Origin: Suilimivivens sp045586385
Lineage (GTDB): Bacteria > Bacillota > Clostridia > Lachnospirales > Lachnospiraceae
Assembly (NCBI GenBank): GCA_045586385.1
Contig: JAZNAE010000011.1
Location: 124,001-188,000, forward strand
Direction of reading: 5' to 3'
Length of the DNA: 64,000 nucleotides
Within the stretch, counting starts at the first letter, position 1. The number at the start of each line of letters is the position of its first letter. Positions 1 to 8,881 of the stretch are shown here, piece after piece. A program made the position numbers and the translations under genes. The notes beneath the pieces are model-generated. The model saw only the letters and a program-made list of their open reading frames with translations, did not search any database and was not told the DNA's origin.

Positions 1-41
1 ACGTTAAACGAGAGCCTGGAATGGGAAAGGAGCGTTCATGA
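1..41 (+). CDS. 3' end of an upstream gene (partial)
   Basis: The first bases are probably the tail of a gene that begins outside the window. Reading from base 3 gives a short open stretch ending at a TGA at 39-41, which would overlap the ATG of the next gene as ATGA, a coupling style used repeatedly in this locus. A second frame, from base 1, is also open to a TAA at 49-51, so the frame is uncertain. There is too little sequence to assign a family. Confidence 0.35.
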   Translation, partial: VKREPGMGKERS

Positions 42-592
42 TTCGGTGTAAAAAAGATTTGAAGGAATACTTATCTTGCGAAAAAGAATTGTATTTCGGC
101 GGAGAAAAAACATCCTTGCCCGTTTCCTTTCTGCTTCGCTCCAAAACATATAGGATATGGCAGTATTTAAAGACACTGCGCTATGCAGAATATCACAAAA
201 ATATAGATTCCCCATGGCACAAAATCATGTATGTGTGGCTCCGGAGGCGGAAATATATATTAGGTCACCGGTTAGGGTTTGAAATTCCTGAGAATTGTGT
301 CGGGAAAGGATTAATGATTTACCACATTTCTCCTATTGTAATCAACGAAGACGCGAGAATGGGGGAATATTGTTATATAGCCGGAAATTTCTGTATGGGC
401 AATACAGGACCGGATACGGCAAGTCCGATACTTGGCAATGGGATACAGATTGGCTGGGGAAGCTGTGTAATCGGAGATGTAAAGGTGGCAAATGATGTAG
501 TAATCGGTGCCGGCGCTGTGTTAACGCGTTCCATTGAAGAACCGGGAGCAAAGGTCGCAGGTGTACCGGCGAAAATAGTAGGCAGTGCATAA
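38..592 (+). CDS. Serine O-acetyltransferase-like hexapeptide acetyltransferase
   Basis: A 184-residue left-handed beta-helix acyltransferase of the serine acetyltransferase/colanic-acid acetyltransferase type. After an N-terminal helical part (about residues 1-75), the C-terminal half has hexapeptide-repeat turns (IGWGSCVIGDVKVANDVVIGAGAVL) and the usual closing GVPAKIVG segment. Such enzymes move an acetyl group from acetyl-CoA to a hydroxyl; in this setting the acceptor is more likely a sugar than serine (inference). The start has GGAAAGGAG just upstream at about 24-33. The next gene follows at once. Free serine acetyltransferase activity cannot be excluded. Confidence 0.8.
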   Translation: MIRCKKDLKEYLSCEKELYFGGEKTSLPVSFLLRSKTYRIWQYLKTLRYAEYHKNIDSPWHKIMYVWLRRRKYILGHRLGFEIPENCVGKGLMIYHISPIVINEDARMGEYCYIAGNFCMGNTGPDTASPILGNGIQIGWGSCVIGDVKVANDVVIGAGAVLTRSIEEPGAKVAGVPAKIVGSA

Positions 593-602
593 GGATATAG
601 AA

Positions 603-1631
603 ATGTTGCAGAAAAGAGTCAGTGTAATTGTACCGGTTTATAATGCCGCAAGTTATTTGAGAAAATGTGTTGACAGTATTATAGGACAAAGCTATGCGGA
701 CCTGGATATTGTATTGGTTGATGATGGTGCAACCGATGAAAGCCCGTCTATTTGTGATGAATATGCAGCAAAAGATAACCGCGTACAGGTAATTCACAAA
801 AAGAACGGCGGTTTGATGTCAGCGTGGATGGCCGGTGTGGAAAAAGCAGTAGGTGAATATCTGTGTTTTGTAGATAGTGATGACTGGATAGATTTTTGCA
901 TGGTGGAAGAGTTGATAGAAAGGTCAAAGGGCTGTAGCGGTGAGGTGGTCTGTTGCAATTTTGTAATCGAAAAAGAAACAGGTCAAACATACCAAAGGCA
1001 TCAATTGAAAGCCGGTGTATATGAAGGAGAAGTGCTTGCAGAAGTAAAGAAAAATTTGCTTGGAAATGAAAACAGGATAGTCAGTTTTTCCAGATGTATG
1101 AAACTGATATCCAAAGAATTATATGAAAATAACATAAAATTCTGCAATCCTCAAATCAAAATGGGAGAAGATGTTAATATCATGCTTCCTGTATTGCTTG
1201 ATACCAAAAGACTTGTAATTATGGAAGACGCTTTTTTTTATCATTATTACTTCAATCAAAGTTCTATGGTGCATAAATATGATGCGGCCTTGTATCACAA
1301 TATTCAAATGCTGCGTACTGTGATTAACGAGGTGATAACCGGAAAAGATAACCGGGATGAAGAAAAGACAGCTCTGTATCAGAGAGCGGATATGGAATAT
1401 ATTTATTTATTAATGCTTGCGGTAAAAAATGAGGCAAGAGGAAATAAAAAAGGATATTATGAAAATATAAAAAAAATCTGTTTAGATGCGGACAGCAAAA
1501 AAATAATCCGTAGTACATCTGTGAAAATAAAAGAAAAAGCGAATCAATTAATTTATCTTACAATGAAGCATCCTAATATAGTTACAATTAGCTTGTTACG
1601 CATGGCAATGATTTGGTATTACAGAAAATAA
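603..1631 (+). CDS. GT2 family glycosyltransferase
   Basis: A cytoplasmic GT-A inverting glycosyltransferase that would use a nucleotide sugar to extend a lipid-linked repeat unit. Residues 6-14 carry the opening SVIVPVYNA strand-loop, VLVDDGATDES (about 38-48) is the nucleotide-binding segment, and FVDSDDW (about 89-95) contains the DxD-type metal site. The C-terminal third is basic and lacks a clear membrane span. The ATG at 603 is chosen because AAGGA lies 6-12 bases upstream. A GTG at 585 would add six residues and overlap the preceding stop. Donor and acceptor cannot be read from sequence. Confidence 0.88.
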   Translation: MLQKRVSVIVPVYNAASYLRKCVDSIIGQSYADLDIVLVDDGATDESPSICDEYAAKDNRVQVIHKKNGGLMSAWMAGVEKAVGEYLCFVDSDDWIDFCMVEELIERSKGCSGEVVCCNFVIEKETGQTYQRHQLKAGVYEGEVLAEVKKNLLGNENRIVSFSRCMKLISKELYENNIKFCNPQIKMGEDVNIMLPVLLDTKRLVIMEDAFFYHYYFNQSSMVHKYDAALYHNIQMLRTVINEVITGKDNRDEEKTALYQRADMEYIYLLMLAVKNEARGNKKGYYENIKKICLDADSKKIIRSTSVKIKEKANQLIYLTMKHPNIVTISLLRMAMIWYYRK

Positions 1632-1644
1632 AGTTGGAGAACAT

Positions 1645-2634
1645 ATGCAGCCTTTAATCAGTGTGATTGTTCCGGTCTATAACGGACAGGATTATTTGGA
1701 AAATTGCATAGAGAGCATTAAAGCACAGACTTATGAAAATGTGGAAATCATTATTATCAATGACGGTTCCACGGATGCTACGGCACAGGTATGTGTGCGG
1801 CTGAAAGAAACCTATGAAAATATCCATGTAATTACCATGGAGGATGAAGGGGTATCAGCTGCGCGAAATGCAGGATTAGATGCTGCCAAGGGAGATTTTG
1901 TTACGTTTGTGGACGCAGACGACCGTATCCGGCCTAAAATGCTGGAGATACTGTATCAGGGAATCATGGATACGGGAAGTGATGTTTGCGGCTGCCGGTT
2001 TTTGACATGGAAGATGGAGGAGCAATGGGAAGAACTGCAGCAAAACCGCTATCGTGTGGAAAAACCTGTGGTATACCGGCCTACAGAATATTTGGAAAAG
2101 GAAGTCCTTAACGGGAACAGCCGTTGTTGGAGTAAGCTTTATAGAAGAAATGCCATTGGCAGGCTGCGGTTTCAAAGAGGGCTTACCATAGGCGAGGATA
2201 TGCTCTTTTTGGTAGAACTTTTGCCATATATCAGAAGTATTGCAGAACTTACCTATCCGGGATATGGATATTATGCAAACCCAAAAGGGGCTATGAACAG
2301 AACTTTTACACCAAGATACATGGATCAGATTGCCTGCTGGGAAGCGGCACGGGAGAAAATGCCGGATAAGCCGCAGATACGAAAGAAGGCTACTACAATT
2401 ATACTAATTTCCGTGATGCTTACTGTAGGGAAATTGGCACAGCTTAGTGGAAAAGAACGCAGAAAATATAAGAAATATGTGGAAGTTTGCCACACAAAAA
2501 TAAAGGAAGAGTTAAAAGTACAAGGCGCGTTTGAAGGTCTTTCAAAGGGATACCGGATGAAAATCAAATTTTTCAATTTATTTCCGGTTCTTTATGTATC
2601 CTTGTACCATTTCATGAAATATAGGAGAGCATAA
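1645..2634 (+). CDS. GT2 family glycosyltransferase
   Basis: A 329-residue GT-A glycosyltransferase related to its upstream neighbour. It opens with ISVIVPVYNGQDYL, continues with IIIINDGSTD (about 35-44), and has the metal-binding FVDADDR at about 88-94. AARNAGLDAAKG (about 72-83) is the typical GT2 acceptor-side helix. The start has GGAG 9 bases upstream and the gene sits 13 bases after the previous stop, so it is co-transcribed. The gene is noticeably richer in G+C than the middle of the window (29 of 60 bases at 1921-1980). Probable role: one sugar addition to the repeat unit; specificity unknown. Confidence 0.88.
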   Translation: MQPLISVIVPVYNGQDYLENCIESIKAQTYENVEIIIINDGSTDATAQVCVRLKETYENIHVITMEDEGVSAARNAGLDAAKGDFVTFVDADDRIRPKMLEILYQGIMDTGSDVCGCRFLTWKMEEQWEELQQNRYRVEKPVVYRPTEYLEKEVLNGNSRCWSKLYRRNAIGRLRFQRGLTIGEDMLFLVELLPYIRSIAELTYPGYGYYANPKGAMNRTFTPRYMDQIACWEAAREKMPDKPQIRKKATTIILISVMLTVGKLAQLSGKERRKYKKYVEVCHTKIKEELKVQGAFEGLSKGYRMKIKFFNLFPVLYVSLYHFMKYRRA

Positions 2635-2636
2635 AA

Positions 2637-3833
2637 GTGGGGAAAGCGGTGATGAAAGACAAACCGATTTTATATATGCATGCAGGCAGTGCCAACCATG
2701 GATGTGAAGCCATCGTAAACAGCCTGTGCCATATGATAAAGGAAAAGCCGGTGTTAATCAGTTATTTCGGTATGGAAGATGAAAAATATACCCTGAAGGA
2801 TTTGTGTCATATTTTAAGCGAACGAAGATTTGAAAATAACAGATTTGCTCATGTTTTATATTATATCTATCGTAAGCTTACCAAGGATGAGACAAGCTTT
2901 ATCAGGTATCGTTATAGAGGCGTTTTTAGTAAGGAAATGTCACCTCTTGCACTTTCTATTGGGGGTGATAACTATTGCTATGACTCCATGCTTCATGATT
3001 TGAGACTTTCCAATAAAGCATTTGCAGAGAAAGGTGTTAAAACCGTTCTTTTAGGATGCTCCATTGAACCGGAGCTGCTTAACAGAGAAGAAATTGTAAA
3101 GGACCTGGCACAGTATCACATGATTATCGCAAGGGAAAGTATCACTTATGAAACCTTGAGACAGAAGGTGAAGGGACCTGAAATTCTTTGCTATCCGGAC
3201 CCTGCTTTTACCTTGGGGAAAAGAGAAACGGTATTGCCGGAGGGATTTGCACCCGGAAATACTCTGGGAATTAATATAAGTCCAATGATTCAAGACAATG
3301 AAAAAGAGGCCGGTGTTACTATAGAAAACTATCGTGTGTTAATACAAGATGTGATTAACAATACGGATATGCAAGTTGCGCTAATTCCTCATGTGGTCCG
3401 TGGGCAAAATGATGACAGAAAACCGATTCATGCATTATATGAAGAGTTTAAGAATACAGGCAGAGTCATAGAAATGCCGGACGCAAGCTGCGAGGAGTTG
3501 AAAGGCATTATCAGTAAGTGCCGCTTTTTTGTAGGAGCAAGGACGCATGCTACCATTGCGGCATATTCCACAGGTGTTCCTACATTGGTGGTAGGGTATT
3601 CCGTAAAGGCAATCGGAATTGCACGGGATTTATTCGGAACAGAAGAAAATTATGTACTTCCTGTACAGAGCCTTAAGAGGCCGGAAGATTTGAAGCAGGC
3701 TTTCGGATGGCTTTTGAAACATGAAGAGGAAATCAGTGAGCATTTAGGAAAGATCATGCCTGCATATAAAGAAAAGGCATTACAGACAGGGAAAGAAGTA
3801 GACAGACTATGGGAAGAGTGCAGTCGGCAGTAA
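2637..3833 (+). CDS. Polysaccharide pyruvyl transferase family protein
   Basis: A 398-residue member of the polysaccharide pyruvyl transferase family (CsaB/PssK/WcaK type), which adds a pyruvate ketal from phosphoenolpyruvate to a sugar. Recognisable landmarks are the early NHGCEAIV loop, GGDNYCYDS (about 109-117), AQYHMIIARESITYETL (about 159-175), CYPDPAF and the C-terminal GART-HATIAAYSTGVPTLVVGYS segment with its conserved RTHA. The start is a GTG at 2637 with AGGAGA eight bases upstream; an ATG at 2652 is the alternative. The ketal would give the polymer a negative charge. Some family members have other sugar-modifying roles, so the exact reaction is inferred. Confidence 0.85.
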   Translation: MGKAVMKDKPILYMHAGSANHGCEAIVNSLCHMIKEKPVLISYFGMEDEKYTLKDLCHILSERRFENNRFAHVLYYIYRKLTKDETSFIRYRYRGVFSKEMSPLALSIGGDNYCYDSMLHDLRLSNKAFAEKGVKTVLLGCSIEPELLNREEIVKDLAQYHMIIARESITYETLRQKVKGPEILCYPDPAFTLGKRETVLPEGFAPGNTLGINISPMIQDNEKEAGVTIENYRVLIQDVINNTDMQVALIPHVVRGQNDDRKPIHALYEEFKNTGRVIEMPDASCEELKGIISKCRFFVGARTHATIAAYSTGVPTLVVGYSVKAIGIARDLFGTEENYVLPVQSLKRPEDLKQAFGWLLKHEEEISEHLGKIMPAYKEKALQTGKEVDRLWEECSRQ

Positions 3834-5329
3834 GAAATATTGCCTTTGGCCAAATGGGGAACTTCATAACCCAGCTTTTGGGATTCGTACTGCGTACGGT
3901 ATTTATCCGACATTTAGGGGATACCTTAAATGGGGTAAATGACCTTTACACGGGAATTCTTTCTGTGCTTTCCATGGCAGAGCTTGGCGTGGGAACGGCA
4001 CTGAATTACAGTTTGTACAAGCCCGTCGCTGAGAAAAATATAGAAAAAGTAAAGTCGTATATGCAACTCTACCGGAAAGCATACCGGATTATTGGTCTTG
4101 TGATTGCCGTTATCGGACTGTGCATTACACCTTTTCTGCCGTATCTGGTAAAGCAGCCGGAAGGAGTAGGTATCCGGGATTTAACACTGTACTATTTTAT
4201 CTTTTTGTTTAATACGGTAAGCACCTATTTTGTTGCATACAAATACAGTTTGGTTAATGCGGAGCAAAAGAATTATATTCAGACAAATATCATTACGGTA
4301 ACGAAAATGATTACCGTAAGTTTACAAATCATTGTAATCCTGGCAACAGGAAACTTCTATGCGTATTTGCTTACGGCAGCAGGCGTAGAACTGCTCCAGA
4401 AAATTTTTGTAAGTTACTATTTGAATAAACGCTATCCATATCTGACAGATAAGGATGTGGTGCCGCTCTCCAAGGAAGAAACCGGTGAAATCGTAAAGAA
4501 AACGAAAGCCCTTGTTTGTCATAAAGTAGGAGATGTGGCGAGACTTCAAACTGACAGCATGATTATTTCCGGCTTTATCAATGTGACTTTAGTAGGCATT
4601 GTGGGAAACTATAATATGGTTTTAAGTTCGGTGTCAAATGTGGTAAATATTTTCTTTAATTCCGTACTTTCCAGCTTTGGTAATCTGATTGCAACGGAGT
4701 CTAAAGAAAAACAATATCAGTTATTTAAGGTTTACCGTTTCGCTGCGTGCTGGGTTTATGGATTTTCTGCAGTAGGATTCGGATTGCTGTTAACTCCGCT
4801 TGTGGAGATATGGCTTGGAGCAGAGAAAACCCTTGCCTTTGCAGTAGTAGGGGCTGTGTTGATTGATTACTACTTTAAGGGAGACCGGATTGTTCTTTCC
4901 AATTTTAAAACCGCTGCGGGGGTATTTGAACAGGATAAATATTTGGCGCTGATACAGGGTGTGGTAAACTTAATTATTTCCATTGTATTGGTGCGGGAAA
5001 TTGGTCTCCTCGGTGTATATATCGGAACTATAATTTCAGGATTGCTTGCAAACATTACCAAGCCCATAATTATTTACAGGGATATACTGGATAAGCCTGT
5101 ACAGAAATACTTTAAAGATTCAGTGAAGTATCTGGCAGTGGTGGTTGTAATGTTTACACTACTTGCATGGATAAAACCTTATATCATGCCGCAGACTACA
5201 ATTCCTTCCTTTGCGGTAATGTTTGTGGTGATATCGGTGATATTTAACGGATTCTTCCTGATGCTTTTTGGCAGGACGGAAGAGTTCCGGTATTTGTGGA
5301 GCATTATAAGACGGAAAATGAAAGGATAG
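3809..5329 (+). CDS. Wzx-type polysaccharide flippase (MOP superfamily)
   Basis: A 506-residue polytopic protein of the oligosaccharide flippase/MATE-like superfamily. It would carry undecaprenyl-linked repeat units across the membrane. The N-terminus NIAFGQMGNFITQLLGFVLR and the following RTVFIRHLGDTLNGVNDLYTGILSVL are typical of this family, and around 12 hydrophobic spans are spread to about residue 495. It overlaps the pyruvyl transferase gene by 25 bases, so the pair is translationally coupled. It is the only Wzx-like protein in the window; two ABC transporters (23996 and 38764) could serve other glycans. Family assignment is firm, substrate unknown. Confidence 0.9.
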   Translation: MGRVQSAVRNIAFGQMGNFITQLLGFVLRTVFIRHLGDTLNGVNDLYTGILSVLSMAELGVGTALNYSLYKPVAEKNIEKVKSYMQLYRKAYRIIGLVIAVIGLCITPFLPYLVKQPEGVGIRDLTLYYFIFLFNTVSTYFVAYKYSLVNAEQKNYIQTNIITVTKMITVSLQIIVILATGNFYAYLLTAAGVELLQKIFVSYYLNKRYPYLTDKDVVPLSKEETGEIVKKTKALVCHKVGDVARLQTDSMIISGFINVTLVGIVGNYNMVLSSVSNVVNIFFNSVLSSFGNLIATESKEKQYQLFKVYRFAACWVYGFSAVGFGLLLTPLVEIWLGAEKTLAFAVVGAVLIDYYFKGDRIVLSNFKTAAGVFEQDKYLALIQGVVNLIISIVLVREIGLLGVYIGTIISGLLANITKPIIIYRDILDKPVQKYFKDSVKYLAVVVVMFTLLAWIKPYIMPQTTIPSFAVMFVVISVIFNGFFLMLFGRTEEFRYLWSIIRRKMKG

Positions 5330-5347
5330 TGTGAAGGGAGAATTATT

Positions 5348-6403
5348 ATGGAAGAAATGATTAAAGTGGCAGAAAAACAGTTGCTGCATTATCCCAAAAG
5401 AGGAATCCTATATCGAATAAAACGAATTATAAAGATGGTGACAGGTAGAAGTGTTGAGCCCATTGATAAAATCAATTGGCCTAACGGTCTTTTGTCGAAA
5501 GCACTGGCAGATTATTATATTGCCTATCCAAATGAAGAAGAATCGGGAGAAATTCTGAAAGTACTTAAAAAATATTATGACAGATGGATTTTTAGGCATC
5601 ATAAAATGTTTTACTTAGACGATGCTGTCAGTGGCATGGCGCTCATCGATTTACACCAAATTACCGGAGAAGAAAAGTATAAAAAAGCAGCAGATGCCAT
5701 GGTGCAATATTTGTTTGATCATGAAACAGATACAGCAGGAAGCCTGTCATACAGGCCCAAGCAGAAGAATGATTATATCTTTGCAGATGCCATCGGTATG
5801 ATATGTCCCTTTCTGTGCAAATACGGAAATGCATACGGAGATATGAATGCCATAAATCTTGCTGTAACACAAATCCAGAATTTTATTGATTTTGGGATGG
5901 ATGCAAAAACAGGGCTTCCATATCACGGGTATCATTATGAGAGTGGTGTGAAATATGGAATTATCGGTTGGGGACGTGCTGTGGGCTGGTTGATGATTGG
6001 TATGTCTGAGGCCCTTGCATATATGGAAGAAAATAGACCCAGTTATGAACCGATTAAGCAGGTGTATAGAAGATTGGTAGATAAAGTGGAAGCATACCAG
6101 TTGGAAGGCGGATTGTACAGTTGGCAGATTGGAGCCAAGGAAGGACCTGTAGATACCTCAGCAACTGCGATGATTTTATATGCCATAGCCAGATCTCTTG
6201 ATACCAAGGTGTTAATCGGCATTCATAAATCAAGAATGGTGCGTGGAAGAGATGCTCTTTGGAATTCTGTAAAAGATGGGCAGATATACGGATGCCTTGC
6301 AGAGTGTCTGGGATTTAGTATGTATCCGCAGATTTATGGCGCGTATCCTTGGTCACTTGGACCTGCACTATCGCTGTTTGTGATTGGAAATAAAGGGGAT
6401 TAA
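5348..6403 (+). CDS. Glycoside hydrolase family 88/105-like protein
   Basis: A 351-residue alpha/alpha-barrel protein resembling unsaturated glucuronyl/rhamnogalacturonyl hydrolases (YteR/YesR type). Landmarks are YLDDAVSGMALIDLHQITGE (about 97-116), the Asp-containing FADAIGM (about 138-144), GLPYHGYHYESG, and the hallmark GWGRAVGWLM (about 206-215). Family members remove an unsaturated uronic acid by hydration. No signal peptide is visible, so it looks cytoplasmic. A degradative-type hydrolase inside a synthesis locus is unusual; it may trim or edit intermediates, or use the barrel for another purpose. RBS AGGGAGA lies just upstream. Substrate is unproven. Confidence 0.78.
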   Translation: MEEMIKVAEKQLLHYPKRGILYRIKRIIKMVTGRSVEPIDKINWPNGLLSKALADYYIAYPNEEESGEILKVLKKYYDRWIFRHHKMFYLDDAVSGMALIDLHQITGEEKYKKAADAMVQYLFDHETDTAGSLSYRPKQKNDYIFADAIGMICPFLCKYGNAYGDMNAINLAVTQIQNFIDFGMDAKTGLPYHGYHYESGVKYGIIGWGRAVGWLMIGMSEALAYMEENRPSYEPIKQVYRRLVDKVEAYQLEGGLYSWQIGAKEGPVDTSATAMILYAIARSLDTKVLIGIHKSRMVRGRDALWNSVKDGQIYGCLAECLGFSMYPQIYGAYPWSLGPALSLFVIGNKGD

Positions 6404-6404
6404 G

Positions 6405-7940
6405 ATGAAGAAAGAATTAATATTGGAAAAAATAACATACAAGAAACTTGCAGTCATTTTATTAGGATTGTTTGTTGTAACCTTGCTTCCGATTATTTAT
6501 TGCTCATTTTTTGATTATGCAAATGGTGATGATTTGTGGGAAGGGGCAGTAGCATATAGAGTCCTCGCAGAAGGAGGGACAATAAAAGACTTTTTTGTGG
6601 CTATACGCGATTGGTTTATAGTTGATTATTATGGTTGGGAAGGCAATTGGGCATCTATTATATTATGGTGTCTTGAACCCAGCATATGGGGGGAAAAAGT
6701 CTATTGCATTACTCCGTGGATTGCGTTGATTCATTTGTGTGGCGGAGCAACGTATTTCTTGTGCTATTATTCAAAAAAATATTTAAACGGCAAGGCTACT
6801 TATCAAGCAGTTATTTCATTATTGGCATGTTTTTTTATTATACAATATATGCCAAGTGTAAAAAATGGCGTTTTCTGGTATACAGGAATGATTAACTATA
6901 TGGTTCCGTTTAGTTTATGTATCATATCATTTGTGTGGATGGATAAATATATGGAAAAGGGTTTAAAACGCTATTTAATATACACAATAATAATCTTTTC
7001 TTATCTGGGTGGTGCGGGATATACACCGATTGTTTTAGCGTTTGAAGTACTGGTTCTTATTATACTGTATTACGGCATTAATCTTAGATTTAGAAATAAA
7101 AGGGTATTATTACTGCTTTTGCCGCTTTTACTTTTGATGGTAGGATTTTTTATAAGTGCAGTTTCACCGGGAAATGCTGTTAGGGGTGGAGAAAGTTATA
7201 CGTTTGATATTTTAAGAGTATTTATGACTATAATAGAGTGCATAAAACAAGGGATAGTCGGGATTTTTAAGTGGTTTATTACAGTCAGGCCGTTGGTTTT
7301 AGTGATACCAATATTGCTTGTCATGACATGGGAATGTATTGATGTTAAGGAAACAAAAATGGAATTCGCCCACCCCATCTGGGTGAGTGTGATTTTATTC
7401 CTAATATCATGCTCCTTGTATGCACCTGAAATATACTCGCAATCCGAAGTGTCGGGAGGAGTACCTAATACGATTTATTTCACCTTTTTGATAGCAGTTT
7501 TATTAGATATAGTATATTTAACCTGTTATGTCAAAAAAAGATATATCTACAGTAATAAAACATTTATTACTGCAGAATTGCTGTTGAAACTTCGCGTTGC
7601 AATTATTGTGGGGGAAGTATTTTTCTGTGTAATGGCAGGCAGATTTTTAATAAGCAATATGTCCGGTTATATATGCTATGACTTTATAAGAACAGGGCAA
7701 TTGCGTGATTATGTATTTCAGATGGAGGAACGTCTGGAAATTTTGCATAATCAGGAAATAAGGGAAGTGGTTTTGCCGGAAATGAATGATCAACAAGGGC
7801 CATTTATGCATATGCCTATCATAGACAATCCGGAGGCTTATACCAATAGTGCAACAGCAAGATTTTATGGAAAAGACTCGGTGATTGCAATTCCAAGATT
7901 GGAATATTATGAATTGTATGGCTACCCGGAGGAAGAATAA
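6405..7940 (+). CDS. DUF6056-like multi-spanning membrane protein
   Basis: A 511-residue integral membrane protein with roughly ten or more hydrophobic spans. It looks like the DUF6056 family of GT-C-like proteins in surface-glycan loci. An early extracytoplasmic FDYANGDDLWEG (about 33-44) supplies acidic residues where GT-C enzymes place the catalytic Asp. The C-terminal soluble tail includes a TNSATARFYGKDSV segment often seen in this family. The ATG at 6405 has AAGGGG upstream and overlaps nothing; a TTG at 6384 is less likely. It ends in a TAATG overlap with the fucosyltransferase-like gene. Probable role: sugar transfer from a polyprenyl donor outside the membrane (inference). Confidence 0.65.
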   Translation: MKKELILEKITYKKLAVILLGLFVVTLLPIIYCSFFDYANGDDLWEGAVAYRVLAEGGTIKDFFVAIRDWFIVDYYGWEGNWASIILWCLEPSIWGEKVYCITPWIALIHLCGGATYFLCYYSKKYLNGKATYQAVISLLACFFIIQYMPSVKNGVFWYTGMINYMVPFSLCIISFVWMDKYMEKGLKRYLIYTIIIFSYLGGAGYTPIVLAFEVLVLIILYYGINLRFRNKRVLLLLLPLLLLMVGFFISAVSPGNAVRGGESYTFDILRVFMTIIECIKQGIVGIFKWFITVRPLVLVIPILLVMTWECIDVKETKMEFAHPIWVSVILFLISCSLYAPEIYSQSEVSGGVPNTIYFTFLIAVLLDIVYLTCYVKKRYIYSNKTFITAELLLKLRVAIIVGEVFFCVMAGRFLISNMSGYICYDFIRTGQLRDYVFQMEERLEILHNQEIREVVLPEMNDQQGPFMHMPIIDNPEAYTNSATARFYGKDSVIAIPRLEYYELYGYPEEE

Positions 7941-8869
7941 TGATAATTATAGAAGTGGCAGGCGGCCTGGGAAATCAATTACAGCAGTATGCATTATACA
8001 AAAAATTAGTCCGTATGGGAAAAGAGGTGCGACTGGACCTCTCATGGTTTGACAAAGTGCAAATGGCACAAAACGGAAGTATAAAAGGTGAGATGGAGAC
8101 AGCAGTCGTAACAAAACGAAAACTGGAGCTTTGTTACTTTGACAGGTTGGTATTTGAAGCATGTAATGAGGAACATAAAGTAAAACTAATTGGTTCAGAT
8201 ACATTTTGGGGTAAATTTCGAAGAAGAGTTTTACCATTTACAATACGTTGGTTTCATGAAAGTAAAATGTATCATCCGGAAATATTTGGTTATGAGGATA
8301 TGTATATTTCGGGATATTTTGCATGCGAAAAATATTACGCTGATATTTTGTATGATTTGAGGGAAAAATTACAATTTCCGCCCACAGATAATCCTCTTAA
8401 CAGACAGCTGGCAGAAGAAATGAAAGAGAAGCAATCCGTTAGTGTCCATATCAGGCGCGGAGATTATTTAAATGCTGAAAATAGGGCTGTGTTTGGAAAT
8501 ATATGTACAGATGCTTATTATGAAAAGGCCATCAATGTGATTAAGAACAAAGTAAAAGATGCACACTTCTATATCTTTTCCGATGATACAACCTTCGTGA
8601 AAGAACGATATATAGGTGAAGAGTATACCATTGTGGACATTAATCATGGTAAGGACAGTTTTTATGACATGTGGCTTATGAGCAAGTGTAAGCATAATAT
8701 ATGTGCAAATTCTACGTTTAGTTTTTGGGGAGCCAGACTTGGAGGCAATGAGGACAAGGTAAAAATCCGTCCTACCATTCACAAAAACAGTCAGGTATTT
8801 GTAAAAGAGGAAATGGAAGATTTATGGCAGGGGTGGTTGTTTGTAAGCCCCGATGGAGTATTGCAATAA
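7940..8869 (+). CDS. GT11 alpha-1,2-fucosyltransferase-like protein
   Basis: A 309-residue GT-B protein of family GT11. The N-terminus IIIEVAGGLGNQLQQYALY is diagnostic, and VSVHIRRGDYL (about 167-177) is the GDP-fucose-binding HxRRGD motif. HFYIFSDD and the C-terminal NSTFSFWGARLG complete the family signature. Known members transfer L-fucose from GDP-fucose to galactose in alpha-1,2 linkage. No GDP-fucose synthesis genes are present, so the donor must come from elsewhere or differ. The start overlaps the previous stop (TAATG), which indicates coupling. Confidence 0.9.
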   Translation: MIIIEVAGGLGNQLQQYALYKKLVRMGKEVRLDLSWFDKVQMAQNGSIKGEMETAVVTKRKLELCYFDRLVFEACNEEHKVKLIGSDTFWGKFRRRVLPFTIRWFHESKMYHPEIFGYEDMYISGYFACEKYYADILYDLREKLQFPPTDNPLNRQLAEEMKEKQSVSVHIRRGDYLNAENRAVFGNICTDAYYEKAINVIKNKVKDAHFYIFSDDTTFVKERYIGEEYTIVDINHGKDSFYDMWLMSKCKHNICANSTFSFWGARLGGNEDKVKIRPTIHKNSQVFVKEEMEDLWQGWLFVSPDGVLQ

Positions 8870-8881
8870 ACAGGAGAGATT

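Noticed and set aside
342..797. Minus-strand open frame of about 150 codons
   Set aside because: It lies fully opposite two well-supported plus-strand genes and has no recognisable motif or ribosome site.
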